DNA of 37,088 nt, taken from positions 1 through 37,088 of the forward strand of contig JBHELT010000009.1 of assembly GCA_046262935.1 (NCBI GenBank), given 5' to 3'. This document shows positions 1 to 8,298 of this stretch, piece after piece; positions within the stretch are counted from its first letter, which is position 1; each line of letters begins with the position of its first letter. Made by a program: the position numbers and the translations under genes. The notes beneath the pieces were generated by a model. The model was given only the letters and a program-made list of their open reading frames with translations. It was not told the origin of the DNA and ran no database searches. Source of the DNA: JBHELT01 sp046262935 (GTDB taxonomy: Bacteria; Actinomycetota; CADDZG01; JAHWKV01).

Positions 1-1394
1 GGACGAAGGTTGATCGCATCGATCTCGTTCACGCGCTTGTAATCGATCCAAGCCTCGACAACATCTCGGGTGAATACCCCGCCTTCGAGAAGGAAATCGT
101 GATCACTCTCGAGGGCGTTTAGCGATTCTGTCAGCGATCCCGGTACCTGCGCGATCCCCGCCAGCTCCTCCGCGGAAAGTTCATACAGGTCGTGCTGAAC
201 CGGCTCTGGTGGTTCGATATTGCGTTTGATGCCATCTAGACCGGCCATCAGCATCGCTGAGAACGCCAGATAGGGGTTAGCGGCAGGGTCGGGGCAACGG
301 AATTCAACCCGCTTGCTCTTGGGCGACTTTGAATAAAGCGGGATGCGGATCGCAGCCGAACGGTTGCGTTGGCTGTAAACGAGGTTGACCGGGGCTTCGT
401 AGCCAGGGACCAGTCGCCGATACGAGTTGGTTGTTGGTGCGCAGATCCCGAGCAGGGCCGGCGCATGCGCAAGAAGTCCACCGATGTACCAGCGGGCAAG
501 GTCCGAAAGCCCAGCGTAACCCTCGCCGTAGAACAACGGTTCGTTATCGCGCCACAGGCTCGAGTGGACGTGCATGCCGCTTCCGTTGTCTTGGAAGATC
601 GGCTTTGGCATGAAGGTTACGGTCTTGCCGTTCTGGAATGCAGTGTTCTTGACGACATACTTGTAGAGCAACAGGTTGTCGGCCATGTTGAGCAGGGGAC
701 CGAAGCCCATGTCGATCTCGGCCTGCCCCGATGTTCCTACCTCATGGTGGTGGACCTCGACGTTGATACCAACTTTCTTCATGTTGAGGACCATCTCGGA
801 GCGAAGGTCTTGATAGTGATCCGTGGGCGGTACCGGGAAATAACCTTCCTTGTAGCGGGGCTTGTAACCCTTGTTGCCTCCGTCTTCTTGACGGCCTGAG
901 TTCCAAGCGCCCTCAACGTCGTCCACGAAGTAGTAGCCAGAATGCTGGTTCTGATCGAACCGAACGCTGTCGAAGATGTAGAACTCGGCCTCGGGTCCCC
1001 AATACGACTGCGTCGCAACGCCGCTTGCGGCCAAGTGGTCTTCGGCCTTCTTTGCGATATACCGCGGATCGCGGGTGTAGGACTCACCAGTCACAGGGTC
1101 TGCGATCCAACACTGCATCACTAAGGTCTTATTCGTGAGGAACGGATCGATGAACGTGGTAGTTGGATCGGGCAGAAGGATCATGTCTGATTCGTGGATA
1201 GCTTGGAATCCGCGGATCGATGATCCGTCGAAACCGTATCCCTCTTCGAATCCATCTTCGGTTAGCTGTTCTGGTGTCATCGAGAAATGCTGGAGCTGCC
1301 CTGGCAGGTCACAGAACCTCAGGTCAACTATCTCGACACCTTCCTTTGCAACCAAAGAAAGAACGTCTTTGGCGGTTTTCGTCTCAGTTCCCAA
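1..1394 (-). CDS. glnA: Type I glutamine synthetase (C-terminus cut by window edge)
   Basis: This gene makes glutamine from glutamate, ammonia and ATP, the main ammonium-assimilation step in the cytoplasm. Translating the minus strand gives about 464 codons. Typical GlnA motifs are present: RFCDLPG and GFDGSSIRGF near the N-terminus, EAEFYIFD, the NGSGMHVH substrate loop, and RNRSAAIRIP. Only about 14 C-terminal residues should lie beyond base 1, because the frame ends at NEIDAINLRP, just before the usual HPYEF-type tail. Tyr404 in DLYELS matches the adenylylation tyrosine of GlnE-regulated enzymes. The start is TTG at 1394, set by AGGAGG at 1403-1408 with 8 bp spacing; no in-frame ATG fits. 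It lies 23 bp after glnK, so it is read as the third gene of amt-glnK-glnA. Family identity is very secure; adenylylation control is inferred. Confidence 0.97.
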   Translation of the reverse strand, partial: MGTETKTAKDVLSLVAKEGVEIVDLRFCDLPGQLQHFSMTPEQLTEDGFEEGYGFDGSSIRGFQAIHESDMILLPDPTTTFIDPFLTNKTLVMQCWIADPVTGESYTRDPRYIAKKAEDHLAASGVATQSYWGPEAEFYIFDSVRFDQNQHSGYYFVDDVEGAWNSGRQEDGGNKGYKPRYKEGYFPVPPTDHYQDLRSEMVLNMKKVGINVEVHHHEVGTSGQAEIDMGFGPLLNMADNLLLYKYVVKNTAFQNGKTVTFMPKPIFQDNGSGMHVHSSLWRDNEPLFYGEGYAGLSDLARWYIGGLLAHAPALLGICAPTTNSYRRLVPGYEAPVNLVYSQRNRSAAIRIPLYSKSPKSKRVEFRCPDPAANPYLAFSAMLMAGLDGIKRNIEPPEPVQHDLYELSAEELAGIAQVPGSLTESLNALESDHDFLLEGGVFTRDVVEAWIDYKRVNEIDAINLR

Positions 1395-1417
1395 ACCAAA
1401 CTCCTCCTGATCGTGTT

Positions 1418-1795
1418 CTAAGTGTTGGGTACGAATCCTTCTTCCCTAACGATTTCTGCCTTGCCATTGGTCGCGCTTGGAGTTGTCCTTATCTGATACA
1501 CGGCCGTTATGTCCGTGACCGTCACCAGACCGTCGCCAACCTTTCCGGTGCGCGCGCCCGACACTATCGCATCGACCGCCTTGGTCACTTCACTATCTTC
1601 GACGATCAACTCGATCTGCAGTTTGTGGCTGACATGCAACTCGTAGGTCTGCCCGCGCCATTCGCCGCGCTTTTCTGGCGATTGCCCATGTCCACGCACA
1701 TCGCTGATCGTGAAACCTCCGAAACCCTGTGATTCGAGCCCGGCGGCGACTTCACCCAGGCGTTCGGGCCGGAAGACAGCTGCGACCTTCTTCAT
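1418..1795 (-). CDS. glnK: PII nitrogen regulatory protein
   Basis: A PII signal protein. It is a small trimer that senses 2-oxoglutarate and ATP/ADP and normally gates the neighbouring ammonium channel. The N-terminus MKKVAAVFRPERLGEV and the T-loop segment ending RGQTYELHVSHK are visible. The tyrosine in RGQTY is where GlnD-type enzymes modify other PII proteins. The C-loop lies around RTGKVGDGLV. At 125 residues it is about a dozen longer than a standard PII, and the extra length is a charged tail after the QIRT segment. Its start overlaps the amt stop by four bases (ATGA), so the two are translationally coupled. Calling it glnK rather than glnB rests on linkage to amt. Confidence 0.95.
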   Translation of the reverse strand: MKKVAAVFRPERLGEVAAGLESQGFGGFTISDVRGHGQSPEKRGEWRGQTYELHVSHKLQIELIVEDSEVTKAVDAIVSGARTGKVGDGLVTVTDITAVYQIRTTPSATNGKAEIVREEGFVPNT

Positions 1796-3513
1796 CTAGA
1801 TCCCACCTCCTCTCTCAGTCCAGCGGCCGTTACCTCGGCGGGAGTCGCGAACTCAGGTTCTTGCGTGCGGACCGGAACGAACACCGGCCCTTGGGCTTCG
1901 AGGAAGTCCGGATATGCCATCGCACCCATCTCTGGCATGTCAAGGCCCGAGATCTCGGCTTCTTCGTCGGAGCGTAGGCCGATGACCTTATCGAGGAGCT
2001 TGAAGAATCCGATGCACGCGATGCTGCAGAAAACCACGCAGACAACGGCCCCCGTCAACTGCGCAAAGAACTGTCCGGTTCCGCCGTAAAGCAGCCCCTT
2101 CACGCCTGTCGAGACCCCGTTCAGTCCGGCCCCGTAGGCTCCGTCGGCGAAGATCCCGAGGGAGATGACTCCCCAAAGCCCGTTGGCGCCGTGCACGGCA
2201 ACTGCACCAACGGGATCGTCTACCTTGGCTTTGTTCTCGACCCACACGACGACATACACGACCAGCACGCCCGCGATCGTTCCTATCAGAGCAGCGGCCC
2301 AGGGTGCAACGAAAGCGCAGGGCGCCGTGACAGCTACCAGGCCTGCGAGCAGACCGTTAGCGGTCATCGACGGGTCCGGTTTACCGAACTTCTTCCACAT
2401 GACAAACATCGCCGATAAGCAACCGAAGGCCGACGCCAAGATGGTGTTTGTGATGACAACAGACAACCTGAAGTCAGTTCCCGCGAAGGTGGAACCTCCA
2501 TTGAAGCCCATCCAGCCAACGAGAAGGATGAATGTGCCAAGCACAGCCATAGGTAGGTGATGGCCTGGGATCGCGTTGGGTGTGCCATCTTTGCGAAACT
2601 TGCCGATCCGGGGCCCAAGGATCTTTGCTCCCCAGAATGCCGCGACGCCACCCATGGCATGCACAACCGATGAACCGGCGAAGTCGACATACCCATTGCC
2701 CCAATGAGGGCCCCTAACGCCCAACTGGCTGAGCCAACCGCCGCCCCAGACCCAGTTGCCGAAGATGGGGTAAAGGAGCATCGACGCGAACAAGCCCCAG
2801 ACGCAGAAGGAACTGAACTTCCAGCGCTCCGCCATCGCTCCGGTTGGGATGGTTGCGGTTGCGTCCATGAAAACCAATTGGAAGAAGAAGAAAGCCATGA
2901 CCGACACGTCGTAAGCCTTACCGGCAAGGAAAAACCCTGAGTGGGCGATGATGTTCCATCCGCCGATCGAGAATGCGCTCCCGAGCGGAGATAATCCTAT
3001 CGTTGCCGTGTTGTCGGCCGCGCCGAACATCAGGGCGTATCCGCATATGAACCAACCAACCACGCCAAGAGCGAATATCACCATATTCATCATCATGGTG
3101 TGAGCCGCGTTCTTGGCCCTCGTGAATCCGGTTTCTACGAGGGCGAACCCCGCTTGCATGAATAGGACCAAGATCCCGCCGAGCATCAACCATGTGATGT
3201 TGATGGCTACTCGGTTCTTCTCCGTCTGCGTTGCCACGTTGGTGATGGCCGTGTCATTCGAAGAATCCCTGGGAACCATGGTCGTGATGGTGGTTCCGGT
3301 CTTGGATCCATCCTTGTCGCCATCGGTGGCCAGAGCCATCCCCGCCAGGACTCCAACAACCACGACCGATGCCATCGCGATGATCACGAAGCGGCCCTTC
3401 TTAGAAGCGAACGAGGCCTGCGGGCCACCATGTCGCCTCTGGAATCTCCTGTACATCACCGGCATCAATAGACCCAACGTGAACAAGGACATCAGCAGCG
3501 GACGTGAAGCCAA
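1792..3513 (-). CDS. amt: Ammonium transporter, Amt family, with N-terminal extension
   Basis: A trimeric membrane channel for ammonium uptake. The core from about residue 105 is typical Amt: QAGFALVETGFTRAKN, the first pore histidine in VVHAMGGVAAFWG, and the second in VAVHGANGLWG. At 573 residues it is long for the family. About 100 N-terminal residues hold two further hydrophobic stretches (around 5-20 and 43-62) and a Thr/Asp-rich linker not needed for the channel. TTG at 3513 is chosen because a GGGGG ribosome site lies 6 bp upstream. An internal GTG or ATG near residues 44-47 would give a shorter protein whose first hydrophobic segment could be a signal peptide. It is the first gene of amt-glnK-glnA, and the GlnR-like box at 3588-3625 lies about 75 bp upstream, so activation under nitrogen limitation is expected. 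Confidence 0.93.
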   Translation of the reverse strand: MASRPLLMSLFTLGLLMPVMYRRFQRRHGGPQASFASKKGRFVIIAMASVVVVGVLAGMALATDGDKDGSKTGTTITTMVPRDSSNDTAITNVATQTEKNRVAINITWLMLGGILVLFMQAGFALVETGFTRAKNAAHTMMMNMVIFALGVVGWFICGYALMFGAADNTATIGLSPLGSAFSIGGWNIIAHSGFFLAGKAYDVSVMAFFFFQLVFMDATATIPTGAMAERWKFSSFCVWGLFASMLLYPIFGNWVWGGGWLSQLGVRGPHWGNGYVDFAGSSVVHAMGGVAAFWGAKILGPRIGKFRKDGTPNAIPGHHLPMAVLGTFILLVGWMGFNGGSTFAGTDFRLSVVITNTILASAFGCLSAMFVMWKKFGKPDPSMTANGLLAGLVAVTAPCAFVAPWAAALIGTIAGVLVVYVVVWVENKAKVDDPVGAVAVHGANGLWGVISLGIFADGAYGAGLNGVSTGVKGLLYGGTGQFFAQLTGAVVCVVFCSIACIGFFKLLDKVIGLRSDEEAEISGLDMPEMGAMAYPDFLEAQGPVFVPVRTQEPEFATPAEVTAAGLREEVGSR

Positions 3514-3587
3514 AAGCTACCCCCTTCATGTAAGCCGGCGGCGCCGGTATCGACTGGGCGGGACAGGCACCAGGTTAGGAAGCAATT

Positions 3588-3625
3588 GTTTCCTCCCGGT
3601 CGCGCATCGGTTACATCCGTGTAAA
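3588..3625 (-). promoter_or_regulatory. GlnR-type operator (four half-sites, 11-bp period)
   Basis: Reading the minus strand toward amt, the half-sites are TTTAC, GTAAC, GCGAC and GAAAC, each separated by exactly six bases. The known actinobacterial GlnR consensus is gTnAC-n6-GaAAC-n6-GtnAC-n6-GAAAc, so spacing and the invariant AC of each half-site agree throughout. The box is 75 bp upstream of the amt start, where GlnR activates amtB in Streptomyces and Mycobacterium. Binding by a GlnR homologue is inferred; no glnR gene lies in this window. Confidence 0.75.
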
Positions 3626-3638
3626 TAGTTGCGCCGTT

Positions 3639-3644
3639 TATGCT
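3639..3644 (+). promoter_or_regulatory. -10-like TATGCT before the crotonase gene
   Basis: TATGCT ends 8 bp before the ATG at 3653, which would give a leaderless or nearly leaderless transcript. Its -35 zone falls on the GlnR-like box at 3588-3625. No clear -35 hexamer is seen. Confidence 0.35.
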
Positions 3645-3652
3645 GGCTCGAG

Positions 3653-4366
3653 ATGGGAGATCTGACCAACAGGCGCACACAGGGCCCGGTCTCGGTGATC
3701 GAGATGACCGATCCAGGGCGTAAGAACGCTATGAACACCGCAATGCTGAAAGACCTTCTCATGCGTCTAGATGAGGTTGGCGCGGACGGATCTTCTGCAG
3801 TGGTCATAACTGGAACCGATGGCGTTTTCTCGTCGGGCGCTGACGTATCGGAACAAGTTGATGCAGATGGGGCAGTCGCCCGGATGCGCTTGTTCTGCAT
3901 GCTTTACGAAAGGGTGCTTGGTTTCCCGAAGCCGCTGGTAGCCGCGATCGACGGCCACTGCATAGGCGCGGGGGCCGAGGTGGCAGCAGGCTGCGACCAA
4001 AGGGTTGGAACGGCAGGTGCCAGAATCAGGTTCCCAGGGTCGGTGTTCGGTATCCCCATCGGAGCCGCGAGGCTGCCTCTTCTGATCGGGGTCTCCCACG
4101 CCAAGGATCTGTTGATGACCTCTCGGACGATCGCAGGCGAAGAGGCCTACCGCATCGGCCTTTTGAATCGTTTGGTGAGCCCGGAGGAGCTACTGATCCA
4201 GGCGATCGAGATCGCAGCCGTGATGGCTGGCAACGTCGCGTCGGTCGGGCAGAAAAGATTGATCGACGAGTACAGTGATGCAACTCTGCGGACATTGAAG
4301 GAGAACCGCGGACTTGAAGCCTGGCAGAAGGTTGCGGGGCTCGATGGGTTTCAGATCCGGCCATGA
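3653..4366 (+). CDS. Enoyl-CoA hydratase/isomerase (crotonase) family protein
   Basis: A crotonase-fold protein of 237 residues acting on a CoA thioester. The oxyanion-hole segments are visible: GVFSSGADV at about 57-65 and DGHCIGAGAEVAAGCD at about 100-115. The first catalytic glutamate of hydratases is kept (Glu109, in GAGAE). The second, normally in a QPE motif, is replaced by glycine (FPG, Gly129), so simple water addition is doubtful and another crotonase reaction is possible. The ATG at 3653 is preferred over an upstream TTG at 3629 because it fits the family N-terminus and the -10-like element. It is divergent from amt, and its promoter region is shared with the GlnR-like operator. Substrate unknown. 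Confidence 0.85.
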   Translation: MGDLTNRRTQGPVSVIEMTDPGRKNAMNTAMLKDLLMRLDEVGADGSSAVVITGTDGVFSSGADVSEQVDADGAVARMRLFCMLYERVLGFPKPLVAAIDGHCIGAGAEVAAGCDQRVGTAGARIRFPGSVFGIPIGAARLPLLIGVSHAKDLLMTSRTIAGEEAYRIGLLNRLVSPEELLIQAIEIAAVMAGNVASVGQKRLIDEYSDATLRTLKENRGLEAWQKVAGLDGFQIRP

Positions 4367-4384
4367 AGCGGGGGACAGGACAAC

Positions 4385-5512
4385 GTGATCCGAGGTAGAG
4401 GATTTCGTGTAGCCAAGGTATTTGGGATCGACATACGGCTCGATCAGTCTTGGTTCATCATCTCGTTCTTCATCGCGTGGTCTTTCGGTGGACTGTTCAA
4501 ACAGGCGCTTCGTGGTCTCGAGCCAAGTGCTTACACGGTTCTCGGCGTTCTCGCCGCGATCTTGTTCTTTCTTTCCTTGCTAGCACACGAGATGTCGCAT
4601 GCACTTGTGGCAAGACGCAAAGGCATCGAAGTGATATCGATCACCCTGTTCATCTTCGGTGGAGTGGCACAGATCAAGAGCGACCCAGTCACGCCTGGCG
4701 ATGAGTTTCAGGTTGCAGCTGTCGGTCCCCTGACTTCGGTAGTCATCGGCGCAGTCTTGTTCGGCTTGGGCGTACTAGCCGACGCGGTCGGCTCGAACAC
4801 CGCAGCGGTTGTCTTCGAGACGCTGGGTTTCGTCAACGGGGCCCTTGCGGTTTTCAACATGATCCCGGGGTTTCCGCTCGACGGTGGGCGGATCTTGCGA
4901 TCGGTGGTTTGGAAGATAACCGGCAACGTACTAAAAGCCACGAAGGTTGCTTCGATCTCGGGTCGGGTGATGGCTGGCTTGTTGATCGGGGCAGGTATCT
5001 GGCGGATGGTAAGAGGCGACATCCTTGGGGGTGGCTGGTGGATCTTGCTTGGCCTCTTCTTGAACCAGGCGGCAGCATCGGCCTATAAACAAGCCGTCAT
5101 GCGTATGTCGATCGAGGGCGTATCGGTGGGCTCGCTCATGACCCCCCAGCCCGAATCGGTCCCCGGTAACGCAAGACTCGATCAAGTCGTGGAAGAGTTC
5201 TTCGTGGCCAAGAAACACAACGCGTTCCCAGTGACCGGCTACGGCGGCGATCTCGAAGGGATAATCACCCTTCAAATGGTCCAGGAGATACCTCAGCAGA
5301 TGTGGCCACAAATGACGGCGCGCCAGTCTATGGTCCCCCTCCAACCCGACATCACCGCACAGCCGGACGAATCGGTTGCCAACATCGTTGAGCGGATGAG
5401 CAATAACCCTGTTGGCAGGTTCCTCGTGGTCGAGGGCCAGCGGCTCGTCGGGATACTTACCGCCAGTGACATAGCAAGGCACTATCGCCTCCAGACATCA
5501 GGAACCAAGTAG
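4385..5512 (+). CDS. Site-2 protease (M50) with C-terminal CBS domains
   Basis: An intramembrane zinc metalloprotease of the Rip3/SpoIVFB type. Such enzymes cut transmembrane substrates such as anti-sigma factors. The zinc motif HEMSH is at about residues 68-72 in a hydrophobic segment, and the second metal-ligand region reads NMIPGFPLDGGRIL. After the membrane core come two CBS modules (about 245-300 and 310-370) with VGSLMTP and VGILTASDIARHY signatures, which probably bind an adenine nucleotide. The GTG start at 4385 follows a GGGGGACAGGA ribosome site. It ends directly against trmI, with no spacer, so the two are cotranscribed. In other actinobacteria an M50-CBS protease also sits just upstream of trmI and mpa. 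The substrate is unknown. Confidence 0.92.
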   Translation: MIRGRGFRVAKVFGIDIRLDQSWFIISFFIAWSFGGLFKQALRGLEPSAYTVLGVLAAILFFLSLLAHEMSHALVARRKGIEVISITLFIFGGVAQIKSDPVTPGDEFQVAAVGPLTSVVIGAVLFGLGVLADAVGSNTAAVVFETLGFVNGALAVFNMIPGFPLDGGRILRSVVWKITGNVLKATKVASISGRVMAGLLIGAGIWRMVRGDILGGGWWILLGLFLNQAAASAYKQAVMRMSIEGVSVGSLMTPQPESVPGNARLDQVVEEFFVAKKHNAFPVTGYGGDLEGIITLQMVQEIPQQMWPQMTARQSMVPLQPDITAQPDESVANIVERMSNNPVGRFLVVEGQRLVGILTASDIARHYRLQTSGTK

Positions 5513-6322
5513 ATGCCATTCGAATCTGGAGAACGGGTCCTCATCGTGGACTCGAAGTCGAGGCGTTACCTGGTTGTGCTTCAAGCTGGTTCGCAGTTCC
5601 ATTTTCATCGCGGGATCGTGAACCACGACGACGTGATCGGCCGAGAAGATGGCCTCACTCTCACGACCAGTGAGAACGAGAAGGTGTTCGTACTTCGCCC
5701 TGGGTATGCAGACTTCGTCCTCAAGATGCCAAGAGGCGCGCAGGTCGTCTACCCCAAGGACGTGGCGATGATCGTGATGTACGGCGACATATTTCCAGGG
5801 GCCAGTGTCATCGAGGCTGGGGTTGGGTCGGGCGCCCTTTCCATCGGTTTGCTGAGGGCCATCGGTGAGCGAGGCCGTCTGGTGACGTATGAGTTGCGAG
5901 ATGACTTCGCCCGCAACGCAACGTCGAACATCGAGGCGTTCCTCGGCAAGGCACGGAATTTCGAACTGAGATCAGGCAGCATCTACGAAGACCTCGCCGA
6001 GGGGGAACCGGGCGAGACTTTCGACCGGATGGTGCTCGACGTCCCCGAACCCTGGAAGGCGCTTCCGAACGCTAGACGGTCGCTGCGCTCGGGGGGTGGG
6101 TTCATAAGCTATCTCCCCACGATCATCCAGTCTCATCAGTTAGTCGAAGCCATGAGGGCAACCGGCGACTTTCCATCGGTAAAGACCTTCGAAACCCTGG
6201 TCCGCAATTGGCACATCGAAGGCACCTCGGTCAGGCCCGACCACCGCATGGTCGCCCACACCGGTTTCATCACGGTAGGCAGATGGGTACCGGCCGGGCA
6301 TGACCAGGTGAGAACTAAGTAA
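5513..6322 (+). CDS. trmI: tRNA (adenine-58-N1)-methyltransferase
   Basis: An S-adenosylmethionine-dependent enzyme that methylates A58 in the tRNA T-loop, equivalent to Rv2118c. The protein is 269 residues, normal for bacterial TrmI. An N-terminal beta domain precedes a Rossmann domain with motif I EAGVGSGALSIGLL and the catalytic-region motif MVLDVPEPWKAL. The ATG follows the M50 stop codon with no gap (TAG then ATG), so it relies on coupling. It stands just upstream of the proteasome ATPase, as in mycobacteria. Confidence 0.95.
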   Translation: MPFESGERVLIVDSKSRRYLVVLQAGSQFHFHRGIVNHDDVIGREDGLTLTTSENEKVFVLRPGYADFVLKMPRGAQVVYPKDVAMIVMYGDIFPGASVIEAGVGSGALSIGLLRAIGERGRLVTYELRDDFARNATSNIEAFLGKARNFELRSGSIYEDLAEGEPGETFDRMVLDVPEPWKALPNARRSLRSGGGFISYLPTIIQSHQLVEAMRATGDFPSVKTFETLVRNWHIEGTSVRPDHRMVAHTGFITVGRWVPAGHDQVRTK

Positions 6323-6387
6323 CAATGGTTAAGTAAGTAGGGGGGATTTGTTGCCGATAATCCCGATGTAGGCGCGGGTGTCGCACC

Positions 6388-6393
6388 TATACT
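6388..6393 (+). promoter_or_regulatory. -10 element TATACT upstream of mpa
   Basis: TATACT in the 131-bp gap between trmI and mpa is close to the sigma-70/SigA -10 consensus. The -35 region (GATGTA at 17 bp) is poor. Transcription would start about 10 bp before the small leader frame at 6413. Confidence 0.5.
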
Positions 6394-6412
6394 CTGAGTG
6401 AGGGGGAGCCTG

Positions 6413-6457
6413 ATGGCGGTACTCGATGAAGCTGGCTCCCTAGGGAGAGGGCGATGA
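6413..6457 (+). CDS. Possible 14-codon leader peptide overlapping mpa
   Basis: The frame MAVLDEAGSLGRGR begins with ATG and has a strong ribosome site, AGGGGGAG at 6401-6408, with 4 bp spacing. Its stop TGA overlaps the mpa start in an ATGA at 6454-6457, the arrangement of a translationally coupled upstream frame. Nothing in its residues suggests ribosome stalling or amino-acid attenuation. It could be a chance frame, because mpa also has its own GGGAGAGGG upstream. Confidence 0.4.
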   Translation: MAVLDEAGSLGRGR

Positions 6458-8214
6458 CGGGCAGACAGTCTGAGTTCGAAAGACGCATCACGGAATACGA
6501 ACGCGAAGTCGGCGAACTTCAGATGCAAGTAAAGATGCTCGAAGAAGAGTCTGGCGCGCTGAGGGCCAAGCTCGCCGACGCTCCAGCCAAGATCCATAAG
6601 CTCGAAGAGGACCTACTCGAGGCCAGGCAGGAAGCTACCCGCGGGCGCGACCAGGGCGAGCGCATGGCGCAGTTGTTGCGCGAGGCGCGCGAGCAGATAG
6701 TCGCTCTGCGTGAGGAAGTCGAGAAACTGTCGGCGCCTCCCAGCGGTTTCGGTGTTTTCCTCAGGGCCAATGAAGACGGTACCGTTAACGTCTTCACCGG
6801 TGGCCGCAAGCTCCGTGTCAACATCTCGCCCGAGCTGCCGATCGGCGACTTGGTCAAGGGCCAGGAATTGATGTTGAACGAAGCGATGAATGTGGTCGAA
6901 GCCCTGGACTATGAGATGCAAGGCGAGGTCGTGACGCTCAAAGAAGTCCTCGATCAAGACCGAGCCATCGTGCTGTCACACGCCGATGAAGAAAGGGTCG
7001 TCCATCTTTCCGCGGCTTTGATGCAGGAGCATCTGAACTCAGGTGACCTGCTGATGCTCGACGCCAAGTCTGGGTACGTGCTCGAACGGCTGCCAAAACC
7101 AGAAGTTGAAGAACTCATCCTCGAAGAGATCCCCGACATCGATTACAGCGCGATCGGCGGGCTCGACCAGCAGATCGAGGCACTCCGAGACGCGGTCGAA
7201 CTTCCATTCCTTCATGCTGAACTTTTCGCCGACTACAAGCTCCCTGCACCAAAAGGGGTTCTTCTCTATGGGCCCCCAGGCTGCGGGAAGACACTCATCG
7301 CCAAAGCGGTCGCAAACTCTCTCGCGAAGAGAACCCAGGAGCAGACTGGTCGCGACGATGTTCGTGCCTATTTCCTGAACGTCAAAGGGCCGGAACTTCT
7401 CAACAAATACGTTGGCGAGACGGAACGCCAGATCCGAATGATCTTCCAGCGAGCCAAGGAAAAATCGCAAGAGGGCGTTCCGGTCATAGTGTTCTTCGAT
7501 GAGATGGAATCGCTGTTTAGAACACGAGGCTCAGGTATCTCCAGTGACATCGAAACAACCATCGTGCCTCAGTTGTTATCTGAACTCGATGGGGTAGAGG
7601 CTTTGAAGAATGTCATCGTGATAGGCGCGTCCAACCGTGAGGATCTGATCGATCCCGCCATCCTTCGACCTGGTCGCCTTGACGTGAAGATCAAAGTGGA
7701 ACGACCCGAGCACGATGCAGCAAAAGCCATATTCTCTAAATACTTGACCTCCGACGTTCCCATCCACGCCTCTGAGGTCGAAACGCATGGCGGCGACGTT
7801 GATAAGGCCATCGGCTTCATGATCGCAGTCACGGTCGATGAGATGTATGCCGTGAATGATGAGAATCGTTTCCTCGAAGTTACCTATGCCAACGGCGATA
7901 AAGAGGTTCTTTTCTTCAAGGATTTCTCGTCGGGGGCCATGATCGAGAACATCGTGAGGCGTGCCAAGAAGATCGCGATCAAGCGGTCGATCGCAATCGG
8001 AGAACATGGCATCAAGACCGAAGATCTGATCGAATCCATACATCAGGAGTATCACGAGAACGAGGACCTGCCGAACACCACGAACCCGGATGACTGGGCA
8101 CGCATCTCTGGTAAGAAGGGTGAGCGCATCGTTTATGTGCGCACACTCGTTGGAGAACACAAGAAGGCAGCGGCCCGCAACGTCGATCAAGTTCAAACCG
8201 GGCAGTACCTCTAA
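6454..8214 (+). CDS. mpa: Proteasome-associated AAA ATPase (Mpa/ARC)
   Basis: The hexameric ring ATPase that recognises pupylated proteins, unfolds them and feeds them to the 20S core. At 586 residues it is normal for ARC/Mpa. A coiled coil that would bind Pup spans about residues 5-95, rich in Glu, Arg and Leu heptads. OB-fold domains follow (about 97-245). The AAA domain has Walker A GPPGCGKT (about 273-280) and Walker B VIVFFDEME (Asp349, Glu350). The C-terminus ends GQYL, the motif that docks into the PrcA rings. The ATG at 6454 overlaps the possible leader frame. Dop follows after 84 bp. Confidence 0.98.
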   Translation: MTGRQSEFERRITEYEREVGELQMQVKMLEEESGALRAKLADAPAKIHKLEEDLLEARQEATRGRDQGERMAQLLREAREQIVALREEVEKLSAPPSGFGVFLRANEDGTVNVFTGGRKLRVNISPELPIGDLVKGQELMLNEAMNVVEALDYEMQGEVVTLKEVLDQDRAIVLSHADEERVVHLSAALMQEHLNSGDLLMLDAKSGYVLERLPKPEVEELILEEIPDIDYSAIGGLDQQIEALRDAVELPFLHAELFADYKLPAPKGVLLYGPPGCGKTLIAKAVANSLAKRTQEQTGRDDVRAYFLNVKGPELLNKYVGETERQIRMIFQRAKEKSQEGVPVIVFFDEMESLFRTRGSGISSDIETTIVPQLLSELDGVEALKNVIVIGASNREDLIDPAILRPGRLDVKIKVERPEHDAAKAIFSKYLTSDVPIHASEVETHGGDVDKAIGFMIAVTVDEMYAVNDENRFLEVTYANGDKEVLFFKDFSSGAMIENIVRRAKKIAIKRSIAIGEHGIKTEDLIESIHQEYHENEDLPNTTNPDDWARISGKKGERIVYVRTLVGEHKKAAARNVDQVQTGQYL

Positions 8215-8298
8215 GGGATCGATCGATGCCGGGACATGCGGCACTTGGGTTCGCGGGCATCTATCATCTGGGGCCTCTAGCCCTACGAGGAGGTGCGC

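Noticed and set aside
1220..1732. 170-codon open frame on the plus strand
   Set aside because: It runs antisense to glnA and glnK, both certain genes, and its product resembles nothing.
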